In this document: piece after piece, positions 18,600 to 28,603 of the stretch
How the letters are laid out: every line of letters starts with the position of its first letter
Numbering within the stretch: the first letter of the stretch is position 1
Assembly (NCBI GenBank): GCA_947629765.1
Contig: CANREW010000007.1
Location: 1 to 46,886 of the forward strand
DNA from: an uncultured Clostridia bacterium
GTDB lineage: Bacteria; Bacillota; Clostridia; TANB77; CAG-508
DNA: 46,886 nt
Direction of reading: 5' to 3'
Made by a program: the position numbers and the translations under genes
Notes under the pieces: generated by a model
The model's database searches: none
What the model saw: only the letters and a program-made list of their open reading frames with translations
Told to the model about the DNA's origin: nothing

Positions 18600-19482
18600 C
18601 CACCTTTTCTATAAATATATCATTTAGTGTAGGTTTCATTATGTCAAATTTATTAACTTTTATTCCATTAGAAATTACATTATTTAAAAGTGTATGAGCT
18701 TTTTCTTCGTCTGTAATTTTTATAACATATTCGTTATTCTTTTCATTCTCTATTTTTAAATCAAGCTCTTGTATGTATTTTTCTATTTTAGCATTAGTGT
18801 CTATTCTGACTCTACTTGCAGGATATGTCTCTTTGATTTCTTTAAGATTTCCCTTTAAAACAGTTTTTCCTTTATCTAAGATTAATATATCACTACAAAA
18901 TTCCTCTATTGTTGGCATTTGATGTGCTGACATTATCACATATTTGCCATTTCTTACTAAGTCTATAATAATATTTTTTAAAATTTCTGTATTTACAGGA
19001 TCTAGACCGCTAAATGGTTCATCTATGACTACTAGCTCTGGATTATGAATTATAGCTGTCATAAACTGTATTTTTTGCTGATTTCCTTTTGAAAGCTTTT
19101 CAGCAGGCATATCCATATATTCTTCTACTTTTAGTTCTTTCGCCCATTTATTTATCGAATCCTTTGCATCTTCCGTTCTCATTCCTTTTAATTCTGCAAA
19201 ATATATTAATTGATCATATATTTTTGTTTTAGGATAAACTCCTCTTTCTTCTGGTAAATATCCAAAATTAACACTTTTTCTATCTACTGCTTTTCCATTC
19301 CAAGTTATTTCTCCACTGTCCTTTTTTATAATTCCGAGTATCATTCTTATTGTTGTCGTTTTTCCTGCACCATTTGTGCCAAGTAAGCCGTATACACCCG
19401 GAGTATTTAATGTTAATGAAATATTATCAACTGCTACTTTACCAGCAAATGTTTTTGATACATTTTTTAATTCTAATCCCAT
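18592..19482 (-). CDS. ABC exporter ATPase (NatA/YhaQ-like)
   Basis: 296 residues with Walker A GTNGAGKTT (about residues 35-43), signature SKGNQQK, Walker B LVVIDEPFSGLDP and the H-loop SAHQMP. The carboxyl 80 residues are the regulatory extension seen in NatA/YhaQ. Forms the exporter with the overlapping permease. CTC GGA and CCG GGT hold out-of-frame CGG read normally. Confidence 0.9.
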   Translation of the reverse strand: MGLELKNVSKTFAGKVAVDNISLTLNTPGVYGLLGTNGAGKTTTIRMILGIIKKDSGEITWNGKAVDRKSVNFGYLPEERGVYPKTKIYDQLIYFAELKGMRTEDAKDSINKWAKELKVEEYMDMPAEKLSKGNQQKIQFMTAIIHNPELVVIDEPFSGLDPVNTEILKNIIIDLVRNGKYVIMSAHQMPTIEEFCSDILILDKGKTVLKGNLKEIKETYPASRVRIDTNAKIEKYIQELDLKIENEKNNEYVIKITDEEKAHTLLNNVISNGIKVNKFDIMKPTLNDIFIEKVGE

Positions 19483-19516
19483 AATTTACTCCTTTTCTTT
19501 TATAAATTTTAAATAT

Positions 19517-19545
19517 AATATATCACATTTAAGTTTAATTTTCAA
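19517..19545 (-). promoter_or_regulatory. promoter of the ABC exporter operon
   Basis: Minus strand TTGAAA (19540-19545), 17 bp, TATATT (19517-19522). Confidence 0.6.
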
Positions 19546-19553
19546 TAGACATG

Positions 19554-19590
19554 AAAAGGTAGAAAGCCTAAATTAGACTTTCTACCTTTT
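19554..19590. terminator. terminator of the coiled-coil/zinc protein gene
   Basis: AAAAGGTAGAAAG (19554-19566) pairs with CTTTCTACCTTTT (19578-19590); A and T runs on both sides make it bidirectional. Confidence 0.75.
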
Positions 19591-19602
19591 TCAAATGTCA
19601 CA

Positions 19603-20319
19603 TTACTTAGTCAGTTTAGCCCACCTTCCAATGTCAGTTTCTAAGTTGTACTGTATGCCAATTATCGTTCTTTTGCACAAAGGGCATACTGCACTTCCGT
19701 ACGTGTACATATCACTGTAAGATATATCCTTGAGAGGATGCCCCAGAGGATTGCAAACTTCCACAAGGTACCTGTCCTGGAAGCTTTTTAGCTCTTCTTC
19801 AAGCTTTTTAAGCTTTCCTTCCATTTCACGGCGCTTGTCTTCTATTTCCTTGATTTCTTTTTGCATTTCTTCAGGAATAGATACATCCTTGCCGGAATCC
19901 CCACTACCAAAGCCCTTCGACGTATAGCTTTTTTCTTCACCACAGCACATGCATTTTTCTGTTATTCTATACATCGATTCAGAGCCATAAAGGAATGAAT
20001 GCCTTCCAGTATATCCAAGATCTTTTGAATCTATCCTCTTGAAGATATGCCCATACTTTTCACAGAGTTGTCTTTTCTTTTCCCATTCTCTTTTTCTAGA
20101 GTAGGATTCCAAATACTCTGCACAGAGTTCCTCATATTGCTTTTTAAGTTTCTCTTCCTCTTGGCTAATTCTTACTATTCTCCGGTCTCTTTCCTCCTGT
20201 ACTAACTTTTGTACTTCTTGGATGTTTGCTTGGATCTGTTTTGCAGCAGTACTGATTTGTACTACTGCGTTGCTAAGCTGGTTTTGCCCATCTGTAGCTT
20301 TTGCTTTTTCCTGCGACAT
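19603..20319 (-). CDS. orphan coiled-coil protein with Cys-pair motifs
   Basis: Not recognised. GAAAGGATGG fits ATG 20319 rather than the upstream ATG 20340. The product of 238 residues has a long coiled coil (QKLVQEERDRRIVRISQEEE), a CMCCGEEK motif, a second coiled coil and a terminal CPLCKR: two Cys pairs that could bind one zinc. GC is well above that of native genes. GAC CGG AGA (20171-20179 region) needs CGG as plain Arg; a +1 reading stops two codons later. The same heptamer GACCGGA is a shift site in the Ca2+-ATPase and dxs. Confidence 0.6.
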   Translation of the reverse strand: MSQEKAKATDGQNQLSNAVVQISTAAKQIQANIQEVQKLVQEERDRRIVRISQEEEKLKKQYEELCAEYLESYSRKREWEKKRQLCEKYGHIFKRIDSKDLGYTGRHSFLYGSESMYRITEKCMCCGEEKSYTSKGFGSGDSGKDVSIPEEMQKEIKEIEDKRREMEGKLKKLEEELKSFQDRYLVEVCNPLGHPLKDISYSDMYTYGSAVCPLCKRTIIGIQYNLETDIGRWAKLTK

Positions 20320-20369
20320 TTTATACCCATCCTTTCTCATATAAATTATTATTTTGAGTTGTGGTATAT

Positions 20370-20393
20370 ATTATAAAATGTTCCATAGAACAT
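20370..20393 (-). promoter_or_regulatory. TATAAT with adjacent perfect inverted repeat upstream of the coiled-coil gene
   Basis: TATAAT (20370-20375, minus) lacks a -35 hexamer. Instead ATGTTC-CATA-GAACAT, a perfect 6-4-6 palindrome (20378-20393), covers the spacer up to the dxs stop codon. This suggests control by a dimeric regulator. The half-site order is the reverse of the Firmicute LexA box. Confidence 0.5.
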
Positions 20394-20396
20394 ATT

Positions 20397-22285
20397 TTAT
20401 ATATTAACATAATTTTTATCTATTTGCAAGCTTTCTAAATCTTTTACTATGCTTTCTGCATCTAGCATATATTTCTTCTCAAGCTCTAATACACTTCCGT
20501 GTTTTATAAACTCATCTGGATATCCATATTTTTTAAATGTTATATCTTCTAAATTTTCTTTAACTATAATATCTTGAACAGCACTTCCAAGTCCACCTTT
20601 TAAAATATTATCTTCAATAGTTATAACTTTTCTTGTCTTTTTTATAGAATCTATAATCGTTTTACTATCTATTGGTTTTAAAAATCTTGCATTTATTACT
20701 TCTACGCTTTGGTCTTGTTCTTCTAAGATATTTGCTATCTCTACTGCTCTATCTACCATCTTTCCAATTGCTATTATACTTAAATCATTTCCTTCTTTTA
20801 TTATTTCTGCTGTTTGTGTTTCAAGTGGTTCATATATATCAAATTTTGTGTTTCCTTCTCCACCTCTTGGGTATCTTATAACCACTGGTCTATTTAAAGT
20901 CACAGCATATTCTAACATATTTTCTAGTTCTTTAAAATCTTTTGGTGCCATTATTGTAAGGTTTGGGATTATAGAGAAGAAAGATAAATCAAACACACCT
21001 TGATGTGTTTCTCCATCATTACCAACTATTCCAGCTCTATCCACACACATTACAACTCCAAGATTTTGCAAACAAATATCGTGAATTACTTGATCATATC
21101 CTCTTTGATAAAATGAAGAATATATTGGTACAACTGGTATTATGCCATTTTTAGCAAGTCCTGCTGCAAATCCGAAGTGCGTGTTGTTCTGCAATTCCTA
21201 CATCAAAAAATCTATCTGGAAATTCTTTTGCAAAATCTGTAAGTCCTGTTCCATCTGTCATTGCTGCTGTTATTGCAACTACTTTTTCATTTTTCTTTGC
21301 AATTTCTACTAATTTTTCTCCAAATACTTTTGAATAATCTCTCTTTGACTTGTTTTTGCTCTGTCCTGTTTCTATATCAAAGTTAGATGCACTATGAAAT
21401 TTATCTGGATTTTCTTCTGCTGGTTTGTATCCTTTTCCCTTTTTAGTAACAACATGTATTAGTATTGGTCCTTCTAGTTCTTTGCTGATTTTTAATATTT
21501 CCTCTAATGTAGAAATGTTATGTCCATCTATTGGGCCTAGATATCTAAATCCAAGGTCCTCAAAAAGCATATTAGGAATTAATAATTGTTTTATACTATA
21601 TTTTATTCTTCTTATGAATTTTATAATTTTATTACTTCCTTTTGGAAGTTTATTAACTATATTTTTAATATATCTATTAGATTCTGTATAAAACTTTCTG
21701 GTTCTTACTTTACTTAAGAATAGAGAGATTCCTCCAACATTTTTTGATATACTCATTTCGTTGTCATTTAATATAACTATAAGATTTTTCTTTAAAAATC
21801 CTGCGTGGTTTAGAGCCTCTAATGCCATACCACCTGTTAATGCTCCGGTCACCTATAACTGCAATGATATGCTCTTTTTCTCCTTTTAAATCTCTTGCAG
21901 TAGCCATTCCAAGAGCAGCAGATATAGATGTGCTACTATGTCCAGTATCAAAACAGTCATATTCTGACTCACTTGATTTAGGAAAACCTGCTATTCCTTC
22001 AAATTGTCTCAATGTACTAAATTTTTCTTTTCTACCTGTAAGTATTTTATGTACATAACTTTGATGACCTACATCCCATATTATTTTATCTGTTGGGGTA
22101 TCAAAAACACTGTGCAAAGCTATTGTAAGCTCTACAACTCCTAAATTTGAAGATAGATGTCCTCCTGTTTTTGATACTGTATCTATTATTAATTCTCTTA
22201 TTTCATTTGCTAATTCCTGTTTTTGCTTTATATCTAACTTTTTCAAATCTTCAGGCATATTAATTTTGTCAAGTATTTCTCCCAT
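20397..22285 (-). CDS. dxs: 1-deoxy-D-xylulose-5-phosphate synthase, needs two +1 frame corrections
   Basis: First enzyme of the non-mevalonate isoprenoid pathway, thiamine-diphosphate dependent, 628 residues when corrected. Visible: [33 protein letters not shown], the diphosphate-binding GDG and RYLGPIDGH. Plain translation breaks at the GDG motif (CGG 21845-21847) and after EQHAL (21172-21174). Skipping each C gives [15 protein letters not shown] and [15 protein letters not shown], both highly conserved. Both lie at essential glycines, and a loss of this single-copy essential enzyme is implausible, which argues for efficient recoding. AGAAAGGAA precedes ATG 22285. Confidence 0.93.
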
Positions 22286-22332
22286 TATATTGCAATTCCT
22301 TTCTTATAAATCGCGCATTATTATACTTATTA

Positions 22333-22361
22333 AATATATCACAAAAAACATGTATATGCAA
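22333..22361 (-). promoter_or_regulatory. promoter of dxs
   Basis: Minus strand TTGCAT (22356-22361), 17 bp, TATATT (22333-22338). The rest of 22286-22467 is AT-rich with no other signal that I can support. Confidence 0.55.
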
Positions 22362-22467
22362 TATATAATATAAACTGATAATAGTAAATCTGGAACTTAA
22401 ATTAACCTTGTTGTATACGGAAAATCTTATATAGGGTCAAGATAAAAGTTGATTTTTCCTATACAAT

Positions 22468-22503
22468 AAAAAACTTGCCTAACCAGTATAAAACTGATTA
22501 GGC
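22468..22503 (-). terminator. terminator of the orphan membrane protein gene
   Basis: GCCTAATCAG pairs with CTGGTTAGGC on the minus strand, followed by AAGTTTTTTATTG. Confidence 0.8.
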
Positions 22504-22513
22504 TAAGTATGGC

Positions 22514-23119
22514 TTATACTCTTTTGAAGTTAATACGCTTTTCTCTTACCTTTTCTACATATTTCAGATCAATGAAATAGTGGTAGAAGATTCGGCAAAA
22601 TAAGATGTAGTCTATTCCAGTAAATATCCACATCACCCATTTGAAGGTATCTTCTCCTAAGTGATGGAACAGCCCCGTAGCAGATGCATATGTTATAACA
22701 AGTGCTATCAGCCACAAAGCATTGTCTTTGACGGATTTCCTACACTTCAAAATTCCGCCGATCCTATTCCGGAACGAGTGAAGCATCACACAGAATGCGA
22801 CAAAACTTGCACTGGATAAAAAAGCAATTCCAATTATTACAAAAGGTTCTGCAATAGGATCATAGTTGTTCTTGTTGTAAATTTCTAAGAATATTGCCAT
22901 TCCTGCGAACACCCACCAAAGATATGTCGCTGTGTTCTTCTTGTCAAAGCGCTTTATGCTTGCATTAACCCAAAGGCACATAACCCAAAGGAAAAAGCAG
23001 TCCACGCCAAGAAGAATCTGGATGACTAACGTCCGAACTTCAAGTAAGCCCATCTCCTTTGCAATGTAAAGTGCTGCCGTTCCAAGTGTTGTAACTAACC
23101 ACATTGTAAAGCTTGCCAT
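22514..23119 (-). CDS. orphan multi-spanning membrane protein
   Basis: Not recognised. GAAAGGTGG supports ATG 23119. The 201-residue product has about six hydrophobic segments (FTMWLVTTLGTAALYIA, IQILLGVDCFFLWVMCLWV, YLWWVFAGMAIFLEI, FVIIGIAFLSSASFVAF, LWLIALVITYASATGLF, WVMWIFTGIDYILF) and a basic tail. GC is well above native level. Two CGG codons (GTT CGG ACG and TTC CGG AAT) must be ordinary Arg; a +1 reading at either meets a stop within a few codons. Own promoter and terminator. Confidence 0.62.
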   Translation of the reverse strand: MASFTMWLVTTLGTAALYIAKEMGLLEVRTLVIQILLGVDCFFLWVMCLWVNASIKRFDKKNTATYLWWVFAGMAIFLEIYNKNNYDPIAEPFVIIGIAFLSSASFVAFCVMLHSFRNRIGGILKCRKSVKDNALWLIALVITYASATGLFHHLGEDTFKWVMWIFTGIDYILFCRIFYHYFIDLKYVEKVREKRINFKRV

Positions 23120-23153
23120 TTTAAAACCACCTTTCAAGGTTTTGTGTAATAAA

Positions 23154-23182
23154 ATTTTATCATAAAATTTGTTTCTAGTCAA
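23154..23182 (-). promoter_or_regulatory. promoter of the orphan membrane protein gene
   Basis: Minus strand TTGACT (23177-23182), 17 bp, TAAAAT (23154-23159). Confidence 0.65.
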
Positions 23183-23240
23183 CATAATTATTAAATATTA
23201 AAAAAATTATTTATTTTTATTAATATTTTAATTCTTAAAC

Positions 23241-23868
23241 TTATTTCTTAGAAATATGTATATTTTCAACATTTGCATTAAGTTCACGAGATATTATATT
23301 TTGAATCTGCGCGATTTCATCTTGCGAAAGTTCTGCTTTTCCTATAATTACACTTATACTATCTCCATTTACAAAAATTATATTATTTTCAAAACCCTTT
23401 GTAGATAGCAAATTCTCAGCTATCATAATAGCATTTTGAAGTTCATTTATCTTGTTTATTTCTTCTTGTGCTACTGTCTTTTGCTCTGTAATTGCGCTCG
23501 ATGAATCAATAATCTTTTGATAACTGTCTATCATTTGTGAGTACATAATATTTCTTTCTAATTTAGATGTAACAAAATAATCATTTCCTTGTACCTCGGT
23601 TTGGACATAACCGCTATTTGTTTCTATCACGTTATTTTCTGTATCAGACACAGCATCTGCTATTTCTCCACTACTTTCGTTTACATCTGTAACATTTGCA
23701 TTAACAAGCTCTGCATCTCCAATACTTGCTAAATCTATTGTATTGCTAGCATCTGTTCCGAGTTTCTTTTGTTTCTTTTTGCATACTGTCATAATTTAAA
23801 TATCCTGCTGTAATAAGCATCAAAGAAATAACTAAAAGAGCTAATTGATTCTTTTTTAAAACTTTCAT
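23241..23868 (-). CDS. spoIIIAH: stage III sporulation protein AH, one +1 frame correction
   Basis: SpoIIIAH forms, with forespore SpoIIQ, the channel between mother cell and forespore. One amino-terminal helix (LALLVISLMLITAGYL) and a carboxyl YscJ/FliF-like ring domain ending ANVENIHISKK. The usual gene call would start at an internal ATG and lose the membrane anchor. Starting at ATG 23868 and skipping the C at 23758-23760 gives QKETKETGTDASNT and a 208-residue protein. Last gene of the operon; no clear terminator follows. Confidence 0.9.
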
Positions 23869-23904
23869 AAAAAAATACCATTCCTTTCATTAAATTATTT
23901 TATA

Positions 23905-24529
23905 TTAGTTCATAGCAAATACTTGAACTTTATGAGCTTGCACACCTGTTACCGCTTCAACTGCTGAAATAATATTAGCTTTCACATTTGCATCTCCTGC
24001 ACCTTCTGCAATAACAATAACACCTTCAACTTTCGGATTCACTACTGTTTTCGTTGCAGGCACGTTAGATCCATTTTCATCTGTGAAAATCACTTCTTTT
24101 TTTGTGCTTTCTTCTTGCACATCTCTATTTCCGTCCTGCTGAATCTTCTTCTGATGTATGAGATATTTCAGTATTTTCATTATACATTGCAACAACTTCA
24201 CTTGTTTGAGAATATGTAATAAGTACATTAACATTTCCTACTCCAACCATTTTGCCTAATATATTTTCAAGTCTTCCTTCAAGTTCTTGTTTTTCTTCAT
24301 TCTTTTTAGGTGTAACTTCTGCAAGTTCTTTATATGGATTATTTGTGCTATCTACTGTATTTTTATCATTTCCTTTTAGAATTGTATTAATTGCAATTAA
24401 AGTAACTATTAGTATAATTAAAAAAACTACTAGATTTTCTATCTTTCTTTTTTCAGATTTAGGCCTTTCTCCATCCTCTGTTTTCTTAGAAAACATATCC
24501 TTAATTTTGTTCATTTGTTCCTTAAACAT
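23905..24529 (-). CDS. spoIIIAG: stage III sporulation protein AG, one +1 frame correction
   Basis: SpoIIIAG forms the mother-cell ring of the feeding-tube complex. Helix at about residues 28-48 (LVVFLIILIVTLIAINTIL), then a ring-building motif VGNVNVLITYSQTSE. The frame breaks at SAGRK; skipping the C at 24131-24133 gives EEDSAGGNRDVQEES and runs on to VQAHKVQVFAMN, the normal end, for 207 residues. Confidence 0.9.
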
Positions 24530-24542
24530 AAATTTCTCTCCT

Positions 24543-25130
24543 TCATATTGAATTTATCCTTATCTCTTCTTTATCTATGCCATAATCTTCTTTAAGCTTT
24601 TCTTTTATTTTTTCAATTTCTTGTCTTGTCAGGTTATTTTCTTCAATTTTATTTTCACTTTTTCCTATTTCTATATTGTTTATTGCTATTCTATTACTTT
24701 CAGTTTCTTTTTCTTTTCTATCTATTACTAAATTTACATTTTTTATATTACCTTCTTGAACGGTAAAATCTAATGATATAGCATTTAATTTAAAGCCCAT
24801 ACCTTCTATATCATTTTTGATTTGCCTTTCTATCTCTGTCTTATATGTATTTTCTATGATATTTGTGTCTACATTATTTACTTCATTTCTAACCACTTCT
24901 TGTTCATCTGTATAATTAAAATATTTCTCATAATCACTATATGCTAGTTTTAAATCTTTTCCTGTAAATGCTCCTATAACTGGCGAAATTATAGTATAAA
25001 GTATGTATATTCCAATTACAGTTTTAATATATTTTTCAGTATTTCCTTTAGGCAGAATCATTTCTATAATTGTTCCAATTATTACTGCAATAATTACTTG
25101 TTCTGCCCAAGAACTTATTCCATTTATCAT
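24543..25130 (-). CDS. spoIIIAF: stage III sporulation protein AF
   Basis: 195 residues. Two amino-terminal helices (VIIAVIIGTIIEMILP and YIKTVIGIYILYTIISPVIG) and a soluble domain ending LKEDYGIDKEEIRINSI, as in SpoIIIAF. The start overlaps the end of spoIIIAE by 4 nt. No frame break. Confidence 0.9.
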   Translation of the reverse strand: MINGISSWAEQVIIAVIIGTIIEMILPKGNTEKYIKTVIGIYILYTIISPVIGAFTGKDLKLAYSDYEKYFNYTDEQEVVRNEVNNVDTNIIENTYKTEIERQIKNDIEGMGFKLNAISLDFTVQEGNIKNVNLVIDRKEKETESNRIAINNIEIGKSENKIEENNLTRQEIEKIKEKLKEDYGIDKEEIRINSI

Positions 25131-26290
25131 CTGTACATCATCCCACTATTAGTTATTTTTATAACAAGGGTTAAACCTATGATTAACATTACTGATATTG
25201 CTATTACCATTCCAAGTAGCACCTTAAAAGTATCTCCCATTTGTTCTAAAACTGATACAATCTTTTTATCTGCGATCGGCTCACTTAAAGCTGCTGTCAG
25301 GTTAAATGAAATAGACATAATAGCAAGCTTTATAATTGGCAAGATTGATATAGAAATAACTACAAAGATTCCAACAAATCCAACTGCATTTTTTAATATA
25401 TTGCTACAACCAAGTACTGCATCAACAGTTTCTCCAAGAATCTTTCCTACAACTGGTATTGTACTTGTTACAACTGCCTTAGTTGTTTTAGCTGTTAGTC
25501 CATCTACACTACTAGTTAATGTTCCTTCTAATGATAATATTCCTACAAAAATTGTAAGAACTATTCCAAGTACCCAAACTACGCTTGATTTAAAAAATTT
25601 TGAAAGTTTACTTATTTGAACTTTATCAGAGATTTTTGATATAATTCCAAGTGCTGTTCCAATTAAAATCAGTGGCAAAAGTACTGAAGATATGAAATTT
25701 CCAATAAATGTTATAACCATTAATAAAATAGGTTGTATAGTAGATGCTGTAACAATATTTCCTGTTGTTATCATTAATGATAAAAGTATAGGTAACAATG
25801 AATTTAAAAAGCCTACTAAACTATTTGTCGTTTCTCGTATAAGATTTATCATTTCTGAGAAATTAGTCATAATTAACGTTACAATCAAAATATATACTAC
25901 ATAATGAGTTATTTCTCCGATTTGATTATTACCTAATCCATCACTTATATTTTTTATTATGCTATGTATGATGATAATGACTAATATGTATCCTAAACTT
26001 CTAATTGTGCTTGCTACTTCTTTTCCAGTAAGTTTTATAACTTTACCTAAAACCCCTTGTATGTTTATATTTCCTGATATTGCATCTTTATATAACGTAT
26101 TTAGATCTACATCAGAAAAACTTTCTCCTACATATTCTTTTGATTCCTTGATAAATTCTGTAATTCCTAAACTTTTTTCTTGCTTTTCTATTATGCCGTT
26201 TGTGTCTATGCTATTTGTTTCTGTTCCATATGAAGTTATACTATAGCAAATGGTAAGAAAAAAAGTTAATATAAATACTATCTTTTTCAT
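25127..26290 (-). CDS. spoIIIAE: stage III sporulation protein AE
   Basis: 387 residues with a signal-like amino end (KIVFILTFFLTICYSITSYG) and about eight membrane segments; family signature GLTAKTTKAVVTSTIPVVGK. Proposed membrane core of the SpoIIIA complex. ATC GGA and AAC GGC hold out-of-frame CGG read normally. Confidence 0.92.
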   Translation of the reverse strand: MKKIVFILTFFLTICYSITSYGTETNSIDTNGIIEKQEKSLGITEFIKESKEYVGESFSDVDLNTLYKDAISGNINIQGVLGKVIKLTGKEVASTIRSLGYILVIIIIHSIIKNISDGLGNNQIGEITHYVVYILIVTLIMTNFSEMINLIRETTNSLVGFLNSLLPILLSLMITTGNIVTASTIQPILLMVITFIGNFISSVLLPLILIGTALGIISKISDKVQISKLSKFFKSSVVWVLGIVLTIFVGILSLEGTLTSSVDGLTAKTTKAVVTSTIPVVGKILGETVDAVLGCSNILKNAVGFVGIFVVISISILPIIKLAIMSISFNLTAALSEPIADKKIVSVLEQMGDTFKVLLGMVIAISVMLIIGLTLVIKITNSGMMYR

Positions 26291-26306
26291 ATGTTCCTCT
26301 TTCCTT

Positions 26307-26693
26307 TTAAGGTAATATTTGAATTACAGTTTCTAACATTGACGATATAATAGGAATTGACATAGCAATAATTATTACTTTACCTCCTAAATCTATTTTG
26401 GATCCTATTGCACTTTCACCAGCATCTTTGCATATACTTACTGCAAATTCTGTTAAAAATGCTATTCCTGTTATTTTTACAAGTATTTTTAGAAATTCTT
26501 GTCCATTATTTAATTTATTAGAAAGGTCACTCAAAAGATTTATAGTTCCTGAAAGTTTATCTATTATAAATGATAATATTATTATTCCTGTGATAATAGA
26601 TATATATATTGCAAATTCTGGTCTATACTGTTTTATTATAATAATTATTACCACAGCAAGAATTGCTATCCCTATAATTTTTATTATTTCCAT
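26307..26693 (-). CDS. spoIIIAD: stage III sporulation protein AD
   Basis: 128 residues, four hydrophobic segments, with ITGIAFLTEFAVSICKDAGE, a clear SpoIIIAD signature. Between AC and AE in the canonical order with gaps of 12 and 16 nt. Confidence 0.92.
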   Translation of the reverse strand: MEIIKIIGIAILAVVIIIIIKQYRPEFAIYISIITGIIILSFIIDKLSGTINLLSDLSNKLNNGQEFLKILVKITGIAFLTEFAVSICKDAGESAIGSKIDLGGKVIIIAMSIPIISSMLETVIQILP

Positions 26694-26705
26694 AGCATTA
26701 TTCCC

Positions 26706-26900
26706 CTACAAATCAAATATTGTCCTTACAGTGTCAAACAATGTGCTAATCTCTTGTATAACCATAGTAAGAACTATCACAAGTCCTGCAAGTGTTGTCA
26801 TCATTGCCTGGTCTTCTCTGCCTGCTCTAACTAATACTTGGTGAAGTACTGCAACTAATATTCCAATCGCAGCTATTTTAAATAATAAATCAATATTCAA
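26706..26900 (-). CDS. spoIIIAC: stage III sporulation protein AC
   Basis: 64 residues, two helices, LFKIAAIGILVAVLHQVLV and QAMMTTLAGLVIVLTMVI, the typical SpoIIIAC pair. Confidence 0.92.
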   Translation of the reverse strand: MNIDLLFKIAAIGILVAVLHQVLVRAGREDQAMMTTLAGLVIVLTMVIQEISTLFDTVRTIFDL

Positions 26901-26924
26901 AATCTTTTCCTCCTCTTCTTCTTC

Positions 26925-27434
26925 CTAAATAAGTATTATAACTATTATCATTCCAATCATTATTCCTAAATTTTTATACAATTTTGCATTTTTTATTTGT
27001 TCTTCCTCTGCCTTTTTTATTTGAACATCTATAAATTCTTTTATAAGATTTATCTCAGAAAGTTGTCCATCTATATCTGTTTTTCCAAGTAGCTTTTCTA
27101 AGCCATTTAATATATTTAAGTCCTCTTCATTCATATTTGTATTTGAATTTTCTATTGCAAAATGCCAAGCCTCTCCTGCTGAAAGCTCTAGCATCTTTTC
27201 TTTTGCTGTTTGAAATATCTTAGAAATTCCACCTGTAAATTCATTTGAGATTTCTTCAAATATTTGTGGGAGAGGTTCATATGTAAATTTTATTTTTGTT
27301 TCAAGTATGTTGAGTATATTTCGTATGTTTTTTAAGTCATTTACTCTATTTTTATATCTATCTGCAATAGATATGCCTATCACAGTTGATATAAAAAATA
27401 TTGCAAATAAAATTGTCCATTTTATGAATATCAC
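26925..27434 (-). CDS. spoIIIAB: stage III sporulation protein AB
   Basis: 169 residues: an amino-terminal and a carboxyl-terminal membrane helix (FAIFFISTVIGISIA; LGIMIGMIIVIILI) around a helical GspF-like domain with FLEKLLGKTDIDGQ-type sequence (LEKLLGKTDIDGQ). The 93-nt gap to spoIIIAA holds no feature that I can support. Confidence 0.9.
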   Translation of the reverse strand: MIFIKWTILFAIFFISTVIGISIADRYKNRVNDLKNIRNILNILETKIKFTYEPLPQIFEEISNEFTGGISKIFQTAKEKMLELSAGEAWHFAIENSNTNMNEEDLNILNGLEKLLGKTDIDGQLSEINLIKEFIDVQIKKAEEEQIKNAKLYKNLGIMIGMIIVIILI

Positions 27435-27527
27435 TTAAAAATCCATCCTTCGTAAAATATGATAATATATATATATTCATTTTTTTATATTTTAGAACCA
27501 AAATATAAAGCATATATCCTGCTTGAA

Positions 27528-28427
27528 TTATTTTTCTGTATACACACTACTTATTTCTCCTTTTTTATTTTGATTTAAAAATATAATTTTCTCAAATAAT
27601 TTCATTTTTAGCATTTCGTTAAATATAGGATTTGCCTTAAGATATTCTATTGAATTTCCGTGTGCTGTAAATATCCCTTTTATTCCTGAGCATAAGCAAT
27701 AATTTATGGCAGATACGTCTTCTATATTTCCAATTTCGTCTGAAATTATTACATTTGGTGACATACTTCTTATTAACATCTCAATTCCTATATCTTTTCT
27801 TACATTATTTAAAATATCAGTTCTTATACCAATATTATTCTCTGCTTTTCCTTTGTGCATTGCTGATATTTCTCCTCTTTCATCAACTATTCCAACTGTA
27901 ATTCCGCTTAAAATTTATATCTTTAATCCCATTACTAATATTTTTTGCTAAATCTCTTAATATTGTAGTTTTGCCGGGTATTGGGTGGTCCAACTATTAA
28001 GCTATTATATACACTGTTATTTTCAGTATCTAGAATATATTTCATTACTTTATTAGATGCACCATCTACTTCTCTTGCAATTCTAAAATTCAAGCTGTAT
28101 ACATATGATATATTTTTAACTTTGCCATCTTCAATTACAACATCCCCAGATATTCCAACTCTGTGTCCTCCTTTTACTGTTATATATCCGTTTGCAGATT
28201 TGATTTTGATATGAATATATAGAATTATCACACATAAATTGCAAAATTTTTAAAATTTCATCTTGTGAGATTATATAATCTAGAACAAATTCTTTATCAG
28301 TAAATTTTAAAATGATTGGTTTTTGAACTCTTAATCGTATTTCTTCTAAAGTGTCTAAATCAATGTCTGATTTTTGAAATATTTGATTTGAAATATTTTT
28401 TGGAAATAAATCTAAAATCTCTAACAT
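27528..28427 (-). CDS. spoIIIAA: stage III sporulation protein AA (ATPase), needs three +1 frame corrections
   Basis: Secretion-type ATPase of the SpoIIIA complex, 298 residues corrected. Plain translation gives three broken pieces. Extra C before Gly at 28188-28190, 27974-27976 and 27904-27906; corrected joins are NQICKGYITVKGGHRVGI, IVGPPNTGKTTILRDLA (the Walker A itself) and DINFKGITVGIVDERGE. Downstream RSMSPNVIISDEIG (Walker B region) and IFTAHGNSIE are intact. The middle site sits in the P-loop, so a non-shifted product is inactive. First gene of the eight-gene operon. Confidence 0.93.
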
Positions 28428-28439
28428 TATATCTTCCTT

Positions 28440-28467
28440 TTCTTTTGTCTCTTGTAACTATTATATG
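28440..28467 (-). promoter_or_regulatory. candidate sigma-E promoter of the spoIIIA operon
   Basis: CATATAAT (28460-28467, minus) resembles the sigma-E -10 CATACAAT, and about 14 bp upstream lies an AT-rich TTCTATT. In bacilli this operon is transcribed by sigma-E in the mother cell; the match here is suggestive only. Confidence 0.35.
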
Positions 28468-28540
28468 AAACAAATTCCTATAATAGAACTTATACTTGGC
28501 AAAATTCTTGAAAAATAAATATAATTACAGTTTCATAATA

Positions 28541-28569
28541 TTGACATTATGTAAATTTTGTAATATAAT
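28541..28569 (+). promoter_or_regulatory. consensus sigma-A promoter of the orphan gene at 28604
   Basis: TTGACA (28541-28546), 17 bp, TATAAT (28564-28569). Confidence 0.85.
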
Positions 28570-28603
28570 TATTCTACATTACATCCTAAAAGGAGGATTG
28601 TTT

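Noticed and set aside
20378..20393. LexA/SOS box
   Set aside because: The half-sites are GTTC-N4-GAAC, the reverse order of the Firmicute GAAC-N4-GTTC operator.
28496..28603. Longer start for the orphan gene at 28604
   Set aside because: The region contains the perfect promoter and the AAAAGGAGG site serving ATG 28604.
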